A stretch of 64,000 bases of DNA from Azospirillum sp. GTDB taxonomy: Bacteria; Pseudomonadota; Alphaproteobacteria; Azospirillales; Azospirillaceae. This document shows positions 18,565 to 26,589 of this stretch, piece by piece. The number at the start of each line of letters is the position of its first letter. Within the stretch, counting starts at the first letter, position 1. A program made the position numbers and the translations under genes. The notes below the pieces were generated by a model. That model was given only the letters and a program-made list of their open reading frames with translations, did not search any database and was not told the origin of the DNA. The stretch spans positions 248,001-312,000 of the forward strand of contig WGNK01000020.1 in NCBI GenBank assembly GCA_016124535.1, given 5' to 3'.

Positions 18565-21087
18565 ATGGCGATCCGGGATTTCATCCGCGACCAGATCTTC
18601 ACGCCGCCGCTGCAACGGCGCGGCGTCCTCGTGGTCTATGATCCCGACCGCCGCTACCACGCGCTGTGCCTGGCGATGGCCGGACCGCGGGTGACCGTGG
18701 TCGATGCCGGGGTCGGCAGCATCGCCGCGCGGGAAGCGGCGATGACCGCCCTGGCGGAGGTCGCGGCGGCGGTCGCGAGACCGCACGAGCTGCTGATCTA
18801 CATCCCCAAACGCCGGCCGATCACCGACCTGGAGAAGCAGGTCGACCCGTTCTCGGCCTATAGCACCTTCGGTGCGGTGTTTCCCGATGGCGACGGCCAC
18901 GACTATCTCAACCTTTGTCTGCGCGCGGTGCCCGATCAGCAGACCGAAATCCGCAAACTGTTCGCCGATGACCCGTCGCCTTCGTTCGAGGTGATCGACG
19001 GGGTCGGCGGCGGGGCGAAGTGGCCGACCCTCAACGCGCTGCTCGGGACGGCGTCGGCGCGGGAAATCCTGCTGGCGCTGCTGGTGCCGACAGCGGCGCA
19101 AAAAGCAGCGCTGCAGGGGGCGCCGGGCTGGGTGCCCGAGGCCAGGGCGCTGTTCGAGGCGACGCTGGGCCTCAAGCTGATGACCAAGGGCAAGACCTGG
19201 TCGGCGATTGCCGACGAGCTGTGGCGCAGCTTGCTGTTCAGCGAGTTCAGCTTCGACCTGCCCGGCGCGCTGCCGCCGGCACTGGCCGGCGTTCCCCATG
19301 CGCCGACTCCGGCCAGAGCGACCGTGGCCGACCTCTGCGACAGCCTGCGCAGCGACAAGCGGTTCCGCCACGACTACGTCGCGCGGGCGATCGCGGTCGA
19401 GGGGGAACTCGGCATGGTCGCAGCCTGCCGGGACCTCGCGGAGCTCGGCGAACGCGACACCTTTCCGTTCGAGGAGCGGAGTTTTCTGGCCGCCGCCGGC
19501 CGCGCCTTCAAAGCAGACCGCCTGGACCAGGTCCGGACGATTGCCGACCGCCACGGCAACTCGGTCTGGGCCGAGACCGGCGAGAGCCAGCTGCATTGGG
19601 GGCTGCTGCGCTCGGTGCTGGCGCTCGCCGAAGCCTGCGCCGACGGCGAACGCCAGCTCTCCGACCATGTCTGCGACATCAACGCGCTGATCGAATACTA
19701 CGTCGCGTCACTCCGGCGCGTCGACCAGCTTCAGCGGGAACTCGAACAGGCGGTCGGCGACCAGGTCGTCCTGGACGGCCCGATGGCCGAGGCGGTCGAG
19801 CAGGTCCGCGGCAGTTACGGCCGGCTGATGGCGAACGTCGCCGGCAGCTTTACCCGGCATCTGGAAAAGACCGGCTGGCCGCCGGCCGGCCGCATCGCCA
19901 ATGCCGATGTCTTCGACCGCTATGTCGGCCCTTGCCTGAAGGAGAACGGCGGCAAGGTCGGCTACATCCTGGTCGATGCGCTGCGCTACGAACTGGGCGT
20001 GGCACTGCTGGCCCAGCTCGCCGAGGGCAACACCGCCGAAATCATCCCGGCCTGCGCCCAGCTGCCGACCATCACCCTGGTCGGCATGGCCAGCCTGCTG
20101 CCGGGGGCGGCGGGCGGCCTCAGTCTGGCCGCCGACAACGGCGCGATCGTGCCGGTGCTGGACGGAACGCCGCTCCAGACGGTCGGCCAGCGGATGGAGT
20201 ATTTGCGCCGGCGCTACGGCGACCGCTTCGCCGAGAGAACCCTGAGCGCCTTCGTCGCCGACAAGGGGACGCTTCCTGGCCCGGTCTCGCTGCTGGTTCT
20301 GCGCGATACCGAGATCGACAGCCACCTTGAGGCCAATCCGGAATCGACGCTGGGCCAGCTTCAGCTCACCCTGCGGCGCATCCGCATCGCCATCGCCAGG
20401 CTCCGGGATGCGGGTTTTCAGGACGTGATCATCGCGACCGACCACGGCTTCGTCCTGAACGCCTATGCCGGGGCCGGCGATATCTGCGCCAAGCCGCCGG
20501 GGACCTGGATCGAGCTCCATGGCCGCAGTCTTCTCGGCGAGGGCGCCGCCGATGGCACCAGCTTCGTCGTTCCGGCCGGGAAGGTCGGCATCCGGGGCGA
20601 TTTCGGTTGCTTCGCCGGTCCCCGCAGCCTGGCGCCCTATCGCCACGGACTGCGCTATTTTCACGGTGGCGCCTCGCTCCAGGAGGCAGTCGTGCCGATC
20701 CTGGTCGTCCGTCTGAAAAAGCAAAAGCCAACCAGCAAGTTTCCGCCCTCGGTCGTCCTGTCCTACCGCAATGGCGCCAAACGGATCACCACCCGGGTTC
20801 CGGTGTTTGAGGTATCGGTGACCGGCGGCGACCTGTTTTCCCATTCAGACGACATCGAGGTGCTGCTGGAGGCCCGCAACAAGCAGGGCGAGGTGATCGG
20901 CGAACCCAAGGTCGGCGGTCTGGTCAATGCGGTTACCAGGACCATGATGCTCCGCCCCGGCCAGAAGGAGCGGGTGACGATCAAGATGGCCGTCGAGTTC
21001 GAAGGCAAGTTCGTGCTGAAGGCGATGAACCCGACCACCATGGCGTCCTATGGCGCCGATCTGGAGTTGGAGACCGACTATGTCTGA
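18565..21087 (+). CDS. pglZ: BREX alkaline-phosphatase-superfamily protein PglZ
   Basis: PglZ is the one component found in every BREX type; it belongs to the alkaline phosphatase superfamily and nuclease activity has been reported for homologues. The 840-residue protein shows the PglZ core with VDALRYELG near residue 468 (the metal-binding nucleophile region) and IIATDHGFVLNAY near 622, the second metal-binding motif, followed by RYFHGGASLQEAVVPILVV. It starts four bases after pglX and its end overlaps brxL by eight bases. The N-terminal half (MAIRDFIRDQIFTPPLQRRG...) is less conserved. Confidence 0.9.
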   Translation: MAIRDFIRDQIFTPPLQRRGVLVVYDPDRRYHALCLAMAGPRVTVVDAGVGSIAAREAAMTALAEVAAAVARPHELLIYIPKRRPITDLEKQVDPFSAYSTFGAVFPDGDGHDYLNLCLRAVPDQQTEIRKLFADDPSPSFEVIDGVGGGAKWPTLNALLGTASAREILLALLVPTAAQKAALQGAPGWVPEARALFEATLGLKLMTKGKTWSAIADELWRSLLFSEFSFDLPGALPPALAGVPHAPTPARATVADLCDSLRSDKRFRHDYVARAIAVEGELGMVAACRDLAELGERDTFPFEERSFLAAAGRAFKADRLDQVRTIADRHGNSVWAETGESQLHWGLLRSVLALAEACADGERQLSDHVCDINALIEYYVASLRRVDQLQRELEQAVGDQVVLDGPMAEAVEQVRGSYGRLMANVAGSFTRHLEKTGWPPAGRIANADVFDRYVGPCLKENGGKVGYILVDALRYELGVALLAQLAEGNTAEIIPACAQLPTITLVGMASLLPGAAGGLSLAADNGAIVPVLDGTPLQTVGQRMEYLRRRYGDRFAERTLSAFVADKGTLPGPVSLLVLRDTEIDSHLEANPESTLGQLQLTLRRIRIAIARLRDAGFQDVIIATDHGFVLNAYAGAGDICAKPPGTWIELHGRSLLGEGAADGTSFVVPAGKVGIRGDFGCFAGPRSLAPYRHGLRYFHGGASLQEAVVPILVVRLKKQKPTSKFPPSVVLSYRNGAKRITTRVPVFEVSVTGGDLFSHSDDIEVLLEARNKQGEVIGEPKVGGLVNAVTRTMMLRPGQKERVTIKMAVEFEGKFVLKAMNPTTMASYGADLELETDYV

Positions 21088-23254
21088 GGCGGCCGCGCTA
21101 CCCGATGCTCTGGACCTCAAGCTGAACCAGATCTTCGCCGGCAAGGTGGTCCGCAAGGACCTGCTGCACCGCATCAAGGCCGGCACCAACGTGCCGACCT
21201 TCGTGCTGGAATTTCTGCTCGCCCGCTACTGTGCCAGCGACGATCCGACGGAAATCCAGGAAGGTATGGAAGCGGTGCTGGCCACCCTCCAGGAGAACTA
21301 CGTCCGTCAGAACGAGTCCAATGCCGCCCAGTCCCGCGTCGCCATCCGCGGCAAGCACAAGTTCATCGACAAGATCCATGTGCGCTATCTCGAAACCGAG
21401 AAGCGGCATTGGGCCTCCCTGGAAAACTTCGCGTCCCAGCGCATCGCCATCGGCGAACGGTTCTACCGCGACAACGAACGCCTGCTCGAAGGCGGCATCT
21501 GGGCCGAGGTGACGATCGCCCACAACGACGTCGACGCCGACAAATACGCCTTCTACGTCGAGGACGTCCGCCCAATCCAGCTCAGCAAGTTCGATTTCGC
21601 CGGCTATTGCGCAGCCCGGACGGCGTTCAGCCGGGATGAGTGGCTCGACGTGGTGCTGCGCTCGGTTGGCCTGGAGCCCGCCAGGCTGTCGAAGCGCCTG
21701 AAATTTCACTTCGTTGCCCGGCTGGCCCCGCTGGTCGAAGCCAATTTCAACTTCATCGAACTCGGGCCGCGCGGCACCGGCAAATCCTACTTCTTCAGTG
21801 AATTCTCGCCCTATTCAACGCTGATCAGCGGCGGCCAGGCCACCAAGTCGATCCTGTTCTACAACAACGCCAAACGGAAAATCGGCCTGGTCGGCTATTG
21901 GGATACCGTGGCATTCGACGAAGTCGGCGGCATCAAGGCCAAAGACCCCGACGCCATCCAGATCATGAAGGACTACATGGCCAATGGCCGCTTCTCGCGC
22001 GGTGCCGAAGTCATTGCCGATGCCAGTATGGCGTTCGTCGGCAATCTGGACCAGTCGGTCGAGCAGATCGTGAACTCGACCGAGTACGACCTGTTCCTGC
22101 CGCTGCCGCCGCAGTTCGATCTGGCGATTCAGGACAGGTTCGCCTGCTACCTTCCGGGATGGGAGATGCCCAAGAACAGCAGCGAATTCCTGACCGCGCG
22201 CTATGGCTTGATCACCGACTATCTGGCCGAGGCGTTCCATCACCAATTGAAACACAGCAACCGTCACGAGGAGGTCTCGAAACGTGCCAAGCTGGGAAGC
22301 TGTGTCGAAGGCCGCGACGAAAAGGGCATCAAGAAGACGCTTTGCGCGTTCCTGAAGATGCTGCATCCGTCCGGGACAGCGAGCGACGAGGAGTTCGACG
22401 AGTATCTCGCCTATGCCGTCGAATCCCGCCGCCGGGTCAAGGAGCAGATGAACAAGCGCAAGCCGGATGACGAGTTCGCCCGCATCGACCTGTCCTATAT
22501 TGATGCCGCAGGCAAGGAGGTCGTGGTCTATTGTCCGGAATCCAGCAAGGCGATGGCCACCCTGGAGCCGGCCCGGCGCCGGCTCAGGACCGAAGGCGTG
22601 GTTTCGGGCGATATCGAGCAACCGCGGTCGCAGACTCCTGCCGCTCCGCCGCCGTCGCCGACCGGAGGAGCCCCGTCGTTGCAGCCGGACGGAGAGGCGG
22701 CAGCGCCCGGACCGGCGTCGGACCTCAAGGAGCGCCATTTCACCATCGGCTACGGCGACAACGGACACACCTACGACTCCCTTCTCGGACCGTATTTGGC
22801 CGGCGCCAAGCAGGTGGTGATCGAGGACCCCTATCTTCGCACGCCGCATCAGATTCAGAACTTCTTGCGGTTCTGCGAAGCCGTCATCAAGGTCCCGACC
22901 GTCCGGAGCATCAGGCTCAAGACCGGCTACGACGACAAGACCGACCTCGCCATGGTCAATGAGCGCATGATGGAATTGAAGCAGAGCCTGCTTGACTACG
23001 ACGTGGTTCTGGACATCGACCTCAGCCAGAATATCCACGATCGAGAGATCCGCATCGATAACGGCTGGGTTATTAAGATCGGGCGCGGGCTGGACTTTTA
23101 TCAGAAGCCCGATAGTTGGTTCGCGGTTGGCGCCAACGACTTTAGCCTGCGAAAATGCCTTGAGACAAAGGTCGATATATTCCACCTCCCCGCTCCCAAC
23201 CCGAGCCGGCCCGCTTCCGGCGGGCGCCTGACGGTCGCTCCGACCGGCCGCTAA
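21080..23254 (+). CDS. brxL: BREX AAA+ protein BrxL with a C-terminal MITD1-like phospholipase-D-fold domain
   Basis: The N-terminal two thirds match the BrxL family: a helical N-terminal domain, Walker A ELGPRGTGKSYFF near residue 227-239, Walker B DTVAFDEVGG near 275, and an AAA+ lid. BrxL forms DNA-binding AAA+ rings and is needed for phage restriction in type 1 BREX. A proline-rich linker (about 515-550) leads not to a Lon protease domain but to a roughly 140-residue domain with IEDPYLRTPHQIQNFLRFCE (about 579-598) and IHDREIRIDNGWVIKIGRGL (about 652-671), then VDIFHLP. This strongly resembles the C-terminal domain of human MITD1. The last 20 residues look like read-through into foreign sequence. 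I place the start at the ATG 21080, overlapping pglZ. Confidence 0.9.
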   Translation: MSEAAALPDALDLKLNQIFAGKVVRKDLLHRIKAGTNVPTFVLEFLLARYCASDDPTEIQEGMEAVLATLQENYVRQNESNAAQSRVAIRGKHKFIDKIHVRYLETEKRHWASLENFASQRIAIGERFYRDNERLLEGGIWAEVTIAHNDVDADKYAFYVEDVRPIQLSKFDFAGYCAARTAFSRDEWLDVVLRSVGLEPARLSKRLKFHFVARLAPLVEANFNFIELGPRGTGKSYFFSEFSPYSTLISGGQATKSILFYNNAKRKIGLVGYWDTVAFDEVGGIKAKDPDAIQIMKDYMANGRFSRGAEVIADASMAFVGNLDQSVEQIVNSTEYDLFLPLPPQFDLAIQDRFACYLPGWEMPKNSSEFLTARYGLITDYLAEAFHHQLKHSNRHEEVSKRAKLGSCVEGRDEKGIKKTLCAFLKMLHPSGTASDEEFDEYLAYAVESRRRVKEQMNKRKPDDEFARIDLSYIDAAGKEVVVYCPESSKAMATLEPARRRLRTEGVVSGDIEQPRSQTPAAPPPSPTGGAPSLQPDGEAAAPGPASDLKERHFTIGYGDNGHTYDSLLGPYLAGAKQVVIEDPYLRTPHQIQNFLRFCEAVIKVPTVRSIRLKTGYDDKTDLAMVNERMMELKQSLLDYDVVLDIDLSQNIHDREIRIDNGWVIKIGRGLDFYQKPDSWFAVGANDFSLRKCLETKVDIFHLPAPNPSRPASGGRLTVAPTGR
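22768..23191 (+). other. MITD1-C-like (PLD-fold) domain within BrxL
   Basis: This part of brxL encodes the domain YDSLLGPYL...VDIFHLP. In eukaryotes the equivalent MIT_C domain binds phosphoinositide membranes and helps recruit MITD1 to the midbody. The conserved signature HDREIR-x2-NGW-x-IKIGRGLD-x3-KP is complete. The classical PLD catalytic HKD pair is not evident, so binding is a likelier role than catalysis. Confidence 0.8.
23229..23242 (+). repeat. Right copy of the 14-base direct repeat flanking the BREX operon
   Basis: Second copy of TGACGGTCGCTCCG (first copy at 9111-9124), lying inside the last codons of brxL, just where the protein sequence stops resembling MITD1-type domains. That position fits a junction between imported and resident DNA, but no integrase or tRNA is nearby. 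Confidence 0.35.
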
Positions 23255-23259
23255 TCGGG

Positions 23260-24312
23260 TCAGAGGGCAATCACCCGCCCCTGGGCTGCCGAGGCGTGGC
23301 TGGCGGCGATCAGGGCCTGAACGCGGTGACCGGCGGCAAAATCGGGGGCGCACGGCACCCGGTCCCTGATCGCGGCGGCGAAGCGCGTCGCCAGCCGGCC
23401 GAACGCCACCAGCCGGCCGTCGACCCCTGGAAGCGGCGGGTCGGCTGCCAGAGCGGTTACCCGATCGTCGGCTGCGCGTGACTCCAGGGTGAACCCGGAC
23501 ATGTAGTCCCGGCTCGTGTTGTCCAGGACATAGCTGCCGCCGTCGCAAACCACGGTCCAGGTGTGACGGCTCATGCCGGGGTTGGCGCTGCCGATCACCG
23601 CCGACAGGCAAGCTCCGGATGCCAGCTCGAGGTGGAGATGAACCAGATCGTCGGCCGGGCGCGCACCATCATCCGGAGCGAAGCTGCCGCTCCAGCGCGG
23701 ATCGGTTCGACAGTGGACGCCGGTCACCGCACCGAACAGCCATTCGGCGAGGAACAAGGCGTGGGAGCCCAGCATCGACAAGGCGCCGCCGCAGCGCTCG
23801 GCGTCGGTCTTCCATGACCACTGCCGGCTCCGCTGGGCGTAAGAGTGGGTGAGCCACAACAGATGGACGTGGCGGACCGGCCCCATTACGGCACCCGCGA
23901 GTTCCGCCTTCAGCCGGCCGAAGCTTTCCAACTCGGCGAACTGGAAATCCATTGCCGTCGTCCGGCCATCGGCCAGGGCGACCAACTGTGCTGCGGTCGC
24001 CAATGATGCCGCGAGCGGCTTCTCCGCCAGCACCGCCCGTCCCCGCTGCAACGCGGCAGCGACCACCGGTGCCCCGACATCGGGAGGCAGCGCCACGGTC
24101 ACACCGTCGCGGCTGGCCTCCAGCCAGCCATCTAGGTCGGTGAAGCCGGGGACCCCGGCTGCCGCCGCCGCCGCGGCGACGCGGACCGGGTTGCGACCGA
24201 ACACCCCGGCGATCTCAACCCCCGGCAGCGCCTGGAGCGCCGGCAGATGGACGGCACGCCCAAAGCCCAGGCCGGCGATACCGATCCGAAGGGCGGAACC
24301 GGGGCTGGCCAT
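23260..24312 (-). CDS. Gfo/Idh/MocA family NAD(P)-dependent oxidoreductase
   Basis: Members oxidise or reduce sugars and sugar nucleotides with NAD(P). The 350-residue protein has the Rossmann motif GIAGLGFGRAVHLPAL at the N-terminus, the signature EKPLAAS near residue 97 with the substrate-site lysine, and the C-terminal alpha/beta domain (HLLWLTHSYAQ...). Length is normal. It is the last gene of a minus-strand sugar cluster: the upstream methyltransferase ends nine bases before its ATG, and epimerase and dehydrogenase genes come before that. A nucleotide-sugar substrate is therefore likely. It is convergent with brxL, with only five bases between the stops. Confidence 0.88.
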   Translation of the reverse strand: MASPGSALRIGIAGLGFGRAVHLPALQALPGVEIAGVFGRNPVRVAAAAAAAGVPGFTDLDGWLEASRDGVTVALPPDVGAPVVAAALQRGRAVLAEKPLAASLATAAQLVALADGRTTAMDFQFAELESFGRLKAELAGAVMGPVRHVHLLWLTHSYAQRSRQWSWKTDAERCGGALSMLGSHALFLAEWLFGAVTGVHCRTDPRWSGSFAPDDGARPADDLVHLHLELASGACLSAVIGSANPGMSRHTWTVVCDGGSYVLDNTSRDYMSGFTLESRAADDRVTALAADPPLPGVDGRLVAFGRLATRFAAAIRDRVPCAPDFAAGHRVQALIAASHASAAQGRVIAL

Positions 24313-24321
24313 TCCGAGCGA

Positions 24322-25572
24322 TCAGAGAATGCGGGGGGTCGGCAGCGGCACGATGAAGCGACCGCGGTAGCCGTTACGGCGGAGATTGGCCGCCAGTTCC
24401 TCGGCGATATGCCAAGACAGCAGCAGGGCGTAGTCCGGCTGCTCGGTATAGAGCCGGGCCTCGTCGATCACCGGAATCCGGGTCCCCGGAATATATTTGT
24501 TGAGCTTATGGGAGGACGAGACCTCCATCACCGCTTCCATCAGCCCATCGTCCAGTCCGACATAGTTGATCAGGGTGCTGGCACGCGACGGTGCGCCGAT
24601 ACCGACCACCCGCACACCCGGCTGCCGCAGTTCCGCCAGGAGCTTATGCAACTCCAGCTTCGACCGGATCACCCGTTCGCGGAAGGTCGCCAGCGCACTG
24701 CCGTCGGTCAGGCCGGCAGCGGCCTCGTCGGCCAAACGCTCGTGTACCGACGGCTGGACCGGGTAATCGCCGGCGCGCGCGGCATAGACCCGGATCGAAC
24801 CACCATGGGTCGGGATGCGCTTGACGTCGAAGACCTCGAGACCATGGCGCTCGAGCAGGACCGTGAGCGACGCCAGCGAATAATAGCGGAGATGTTCGTG
24901 GTAGACCGTGTCGTATTGGATGGTCTCGACCAAGTCGAGAAGGTAATGAGACTCCGAGATGAAGACGCCGCGTGGCCCCAGCAGCTCGACGATGCCGTCG
25001 GTCACGTTGTGGACATTGCCGATATGGGCGAACACGTTGGCGGCGGTGACCACCCGAGCGGCGCCGTAACGCTCGCGCAGGGTGCGGGCGGTGGTCAGCC
25101 CGAAATAGGCGGTCACGGTCTCGATCCCGTTGGTCCGGGCGACGTCGCCGGCCTGGGAGGGCTCGACCCCGAGCACCCGGTGTCCGCCGGCCTTGAAGTT
25201 GGACAGCAGGGTGCCGTCGTTGGAGCCGACATCCACCACCAGATCCGTCGGCTCCAGCCCGAGCAGCTGGTTGGCATCCCGGTAGAGATCGGCAAAATTG
25301 CTTCGCAGGATGCGGGTAGTCCCGCTGAGATAGGGGTAGGAATGGGGAAACAGCACCTCCGGTGCCACTTCCAGTCCGATCTGAACCAGTCCGCAGCTGC
25401 CGCAGCGCAGCAGCTCCAACGGAAACGCCGGCTGTTCCAAAGCACGCTCTCCGACCGGCGGCATGGTATTGACCGGTGGGACGTAGCCAAGAAACAGCAG
25501 GGAGTTCAGGTCCGGGCTGGCGCAGATCTGACACTCCCGGATCGGGTGTGATTGGGCGGCGGTCGTGCTCAT
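24322..25572 (-). CDS. SAM-dependent sugar C-methyltransferase
   Basis: The 416-residue protein has the three-part build of deoxysugar C-methyltransferases (TylC3/NovU type): an N-terminal zinc-binding part with CQIC and CGSC pairs, the AdoMet motif VVDVGSNDGTLL near residue 107, and the C-terminal Methyltransf_14 domain (GIGAPSRASTLINYVG, then HKLNKYIPGTRIPV). Such enzymes methylate C-3 or C-5 of NDP-sugars in polysaccharide or secondary-metabolite pathways. I chose the ATG at 25572, which starts just before the first cysteines; the longer frame adds low-complexity sequence. Together with the neighbouring epimerase and dehydrogenase it suggests synthesis of a branched or modified sugar. Confidence 0.87.
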   Translation of the reverse strand: MSTTAAQSHPIRECQICASPDLNSLLFLGYVPPVNTMPPVGERALEQPAFPLELLRCGSCGLVQIGLEVAPEVLFPHSYPYLSGTTRILRSNFADLYRDANQLLGLEPTDLVVDVGSNDGTLLSNFKAGGHRVLGVEPSQAGDVARTNGIETVTAYFGLTTARTLRERYGAARVVTAANVFAHIGNVHNVTDGIVELLGPRGVFISESHYLLDLVETIQYDTVYHEHLRYYSLASLTVLLERHGLEVFDVKRIPTHGGSIRVYAARAGDYPVQPSVHERLADEAAAGLTDGSALATFRERVIRSKLELHKLLAELRQPGVRVVGIGAPSRASTLINYVGLDDGLMEAVMEVSSSHKLNKYIPGTRIPVIDEARLYTEQPDYALLLSWHIAEELAANLRRNGYRGRFIVPLPTPRIL

Positions 25573-25586
25573 GGGCGGCCTGTCGG

Positions 25587-26570
25587 TCAGCGTGTGGGAC
25601 GGAGATGGGCGTTGGCGCGGTACCAATCGATGACGCCCGGCAATCCCTGGTCCAGGCCTATCGTCGGTGCGAAGCCCAGGGCCTTGAGCTTCGAGATGTC
25701 CGGGCACCGGCGTCGGGTCTCGCCCGCCGGCGCCGGCTGGTGGCGAAGCTCGACGGTCCGGCCGAGTTGGGCGAACAGCGTGCGGGTCAGCCCGGCGATC
25801 GTCACTTCCTCGGGATTGCCGATGTGGTAGACGTTGCGGTGGACGCCGTGGTCGATCACGGTGACCAGGCCATCGGTGAAATCATCGACGTGGACAAACG
25901 CGCGGGTCTGGCGACCGTCGCCCAGGATCGGGAACGGCACCGGCTGCCCGGGCGGGGTTGCCGCGATCGCGGTGTCGGCCCGCAGCACGAGTTCGGGAAT
26001 GACGTGCTCCCACCCCATGTCGGGGCCATAGACATTGTGGGGCCGGAACACGACAACCCGCGCGAACCCGGACAACCCGTAATTCATCGCGATCAATTCA
26101 CTGGCCAGCTTGCTGCCGCCGTAGGAATAGCGGGTGTTCAGGACGTCCGGCACCACCAGCGGCACCTCCTCGGGTGTCGGCACCAGCGGCGGCGATTGGT
26201 AGGCCTCTGAACTCGATGCCACGACCAGCGTACCGACGCCAGTGGCGCGGCAGGCGTCGATGACGTTGAGCATGCCCCGAATCGCGACGTCGATCACCAG
26301 TTCGGGCTCTTCGTAGAAGAACCGCGTCCCATTGACGGCGCTCATATGCACCACCCGGTCGACCCCTCGGGCGGCGGCGGTCACCGCATTCACGTCGCGG
26401 ATGTCGGCGACGGTGACCTCGATCCGGCCCTCGAGACCGGCGAGCCGTCGGGGATGACCGCGCCAGTTGTTGTCGAGCACACGGACGCGGTGCCCCGCTT
26501 CGACCAGACGACGAACCAGGGCGGCGCCAAGAAAGCCGGTGCCGCCGGTAACCAGATAGAACAGGCTCAC
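25587..26570 (-). CDS. NAD-dependent sugar epimerase/dehydratase (extended SDR)
   Basis: This 327-residue extended short-chain dehydrogenase shows the NAD motif TGGTGFLG, the SSSEAY segment, and the catalytic pair in YSYGGSKLASE (usually YxxxK; here Tyr-Gly-Gly-Ser-Lys fits). RPHNVYGPDMGWEHVIPELV is the typical substrate-binding loop. It probably acts on a nucleotide sugar. The start is a GTG (VSLFYLVTGG) with only a weak ribosome site. It lies 14 bases before the methyltransferase and 19 bases after the nucleotide-sugar dehydrogenase, as part of one operon. Confidence 0.9.
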   Translation of the reverse strand: MSLFYLVTGGTGFLGAALVRRLVEAGHRVRVLDNNWRGHPRRLAGLEGRIEVTVADIRDVNAVTAAARGVDRVVHMSAVNGTRFFYEEPELVIDVAIRGMLNVIDACRATGVGTLVVASSSEAYQSPPLVPTPEEVPLVVPDVLNTRYSYGGSKLASELIAMNYGLSGFARVVVFRPHNVYGPDMGWEHVIPELVLRADTAIAATPPGQPVPFPILGDGRQTRAFVHVDDFTDGLVTVIDHGVHRNVYHIGNPEEVTIAGLTRTLFAQLGRTVELRHQPAPAGETRRRCPDISKLKALGFAPTIGLDQGLPGVIDWYRANAHLRPTR

Positions 26571-26589
26571 GATGTTATCTCGGGCGTGA

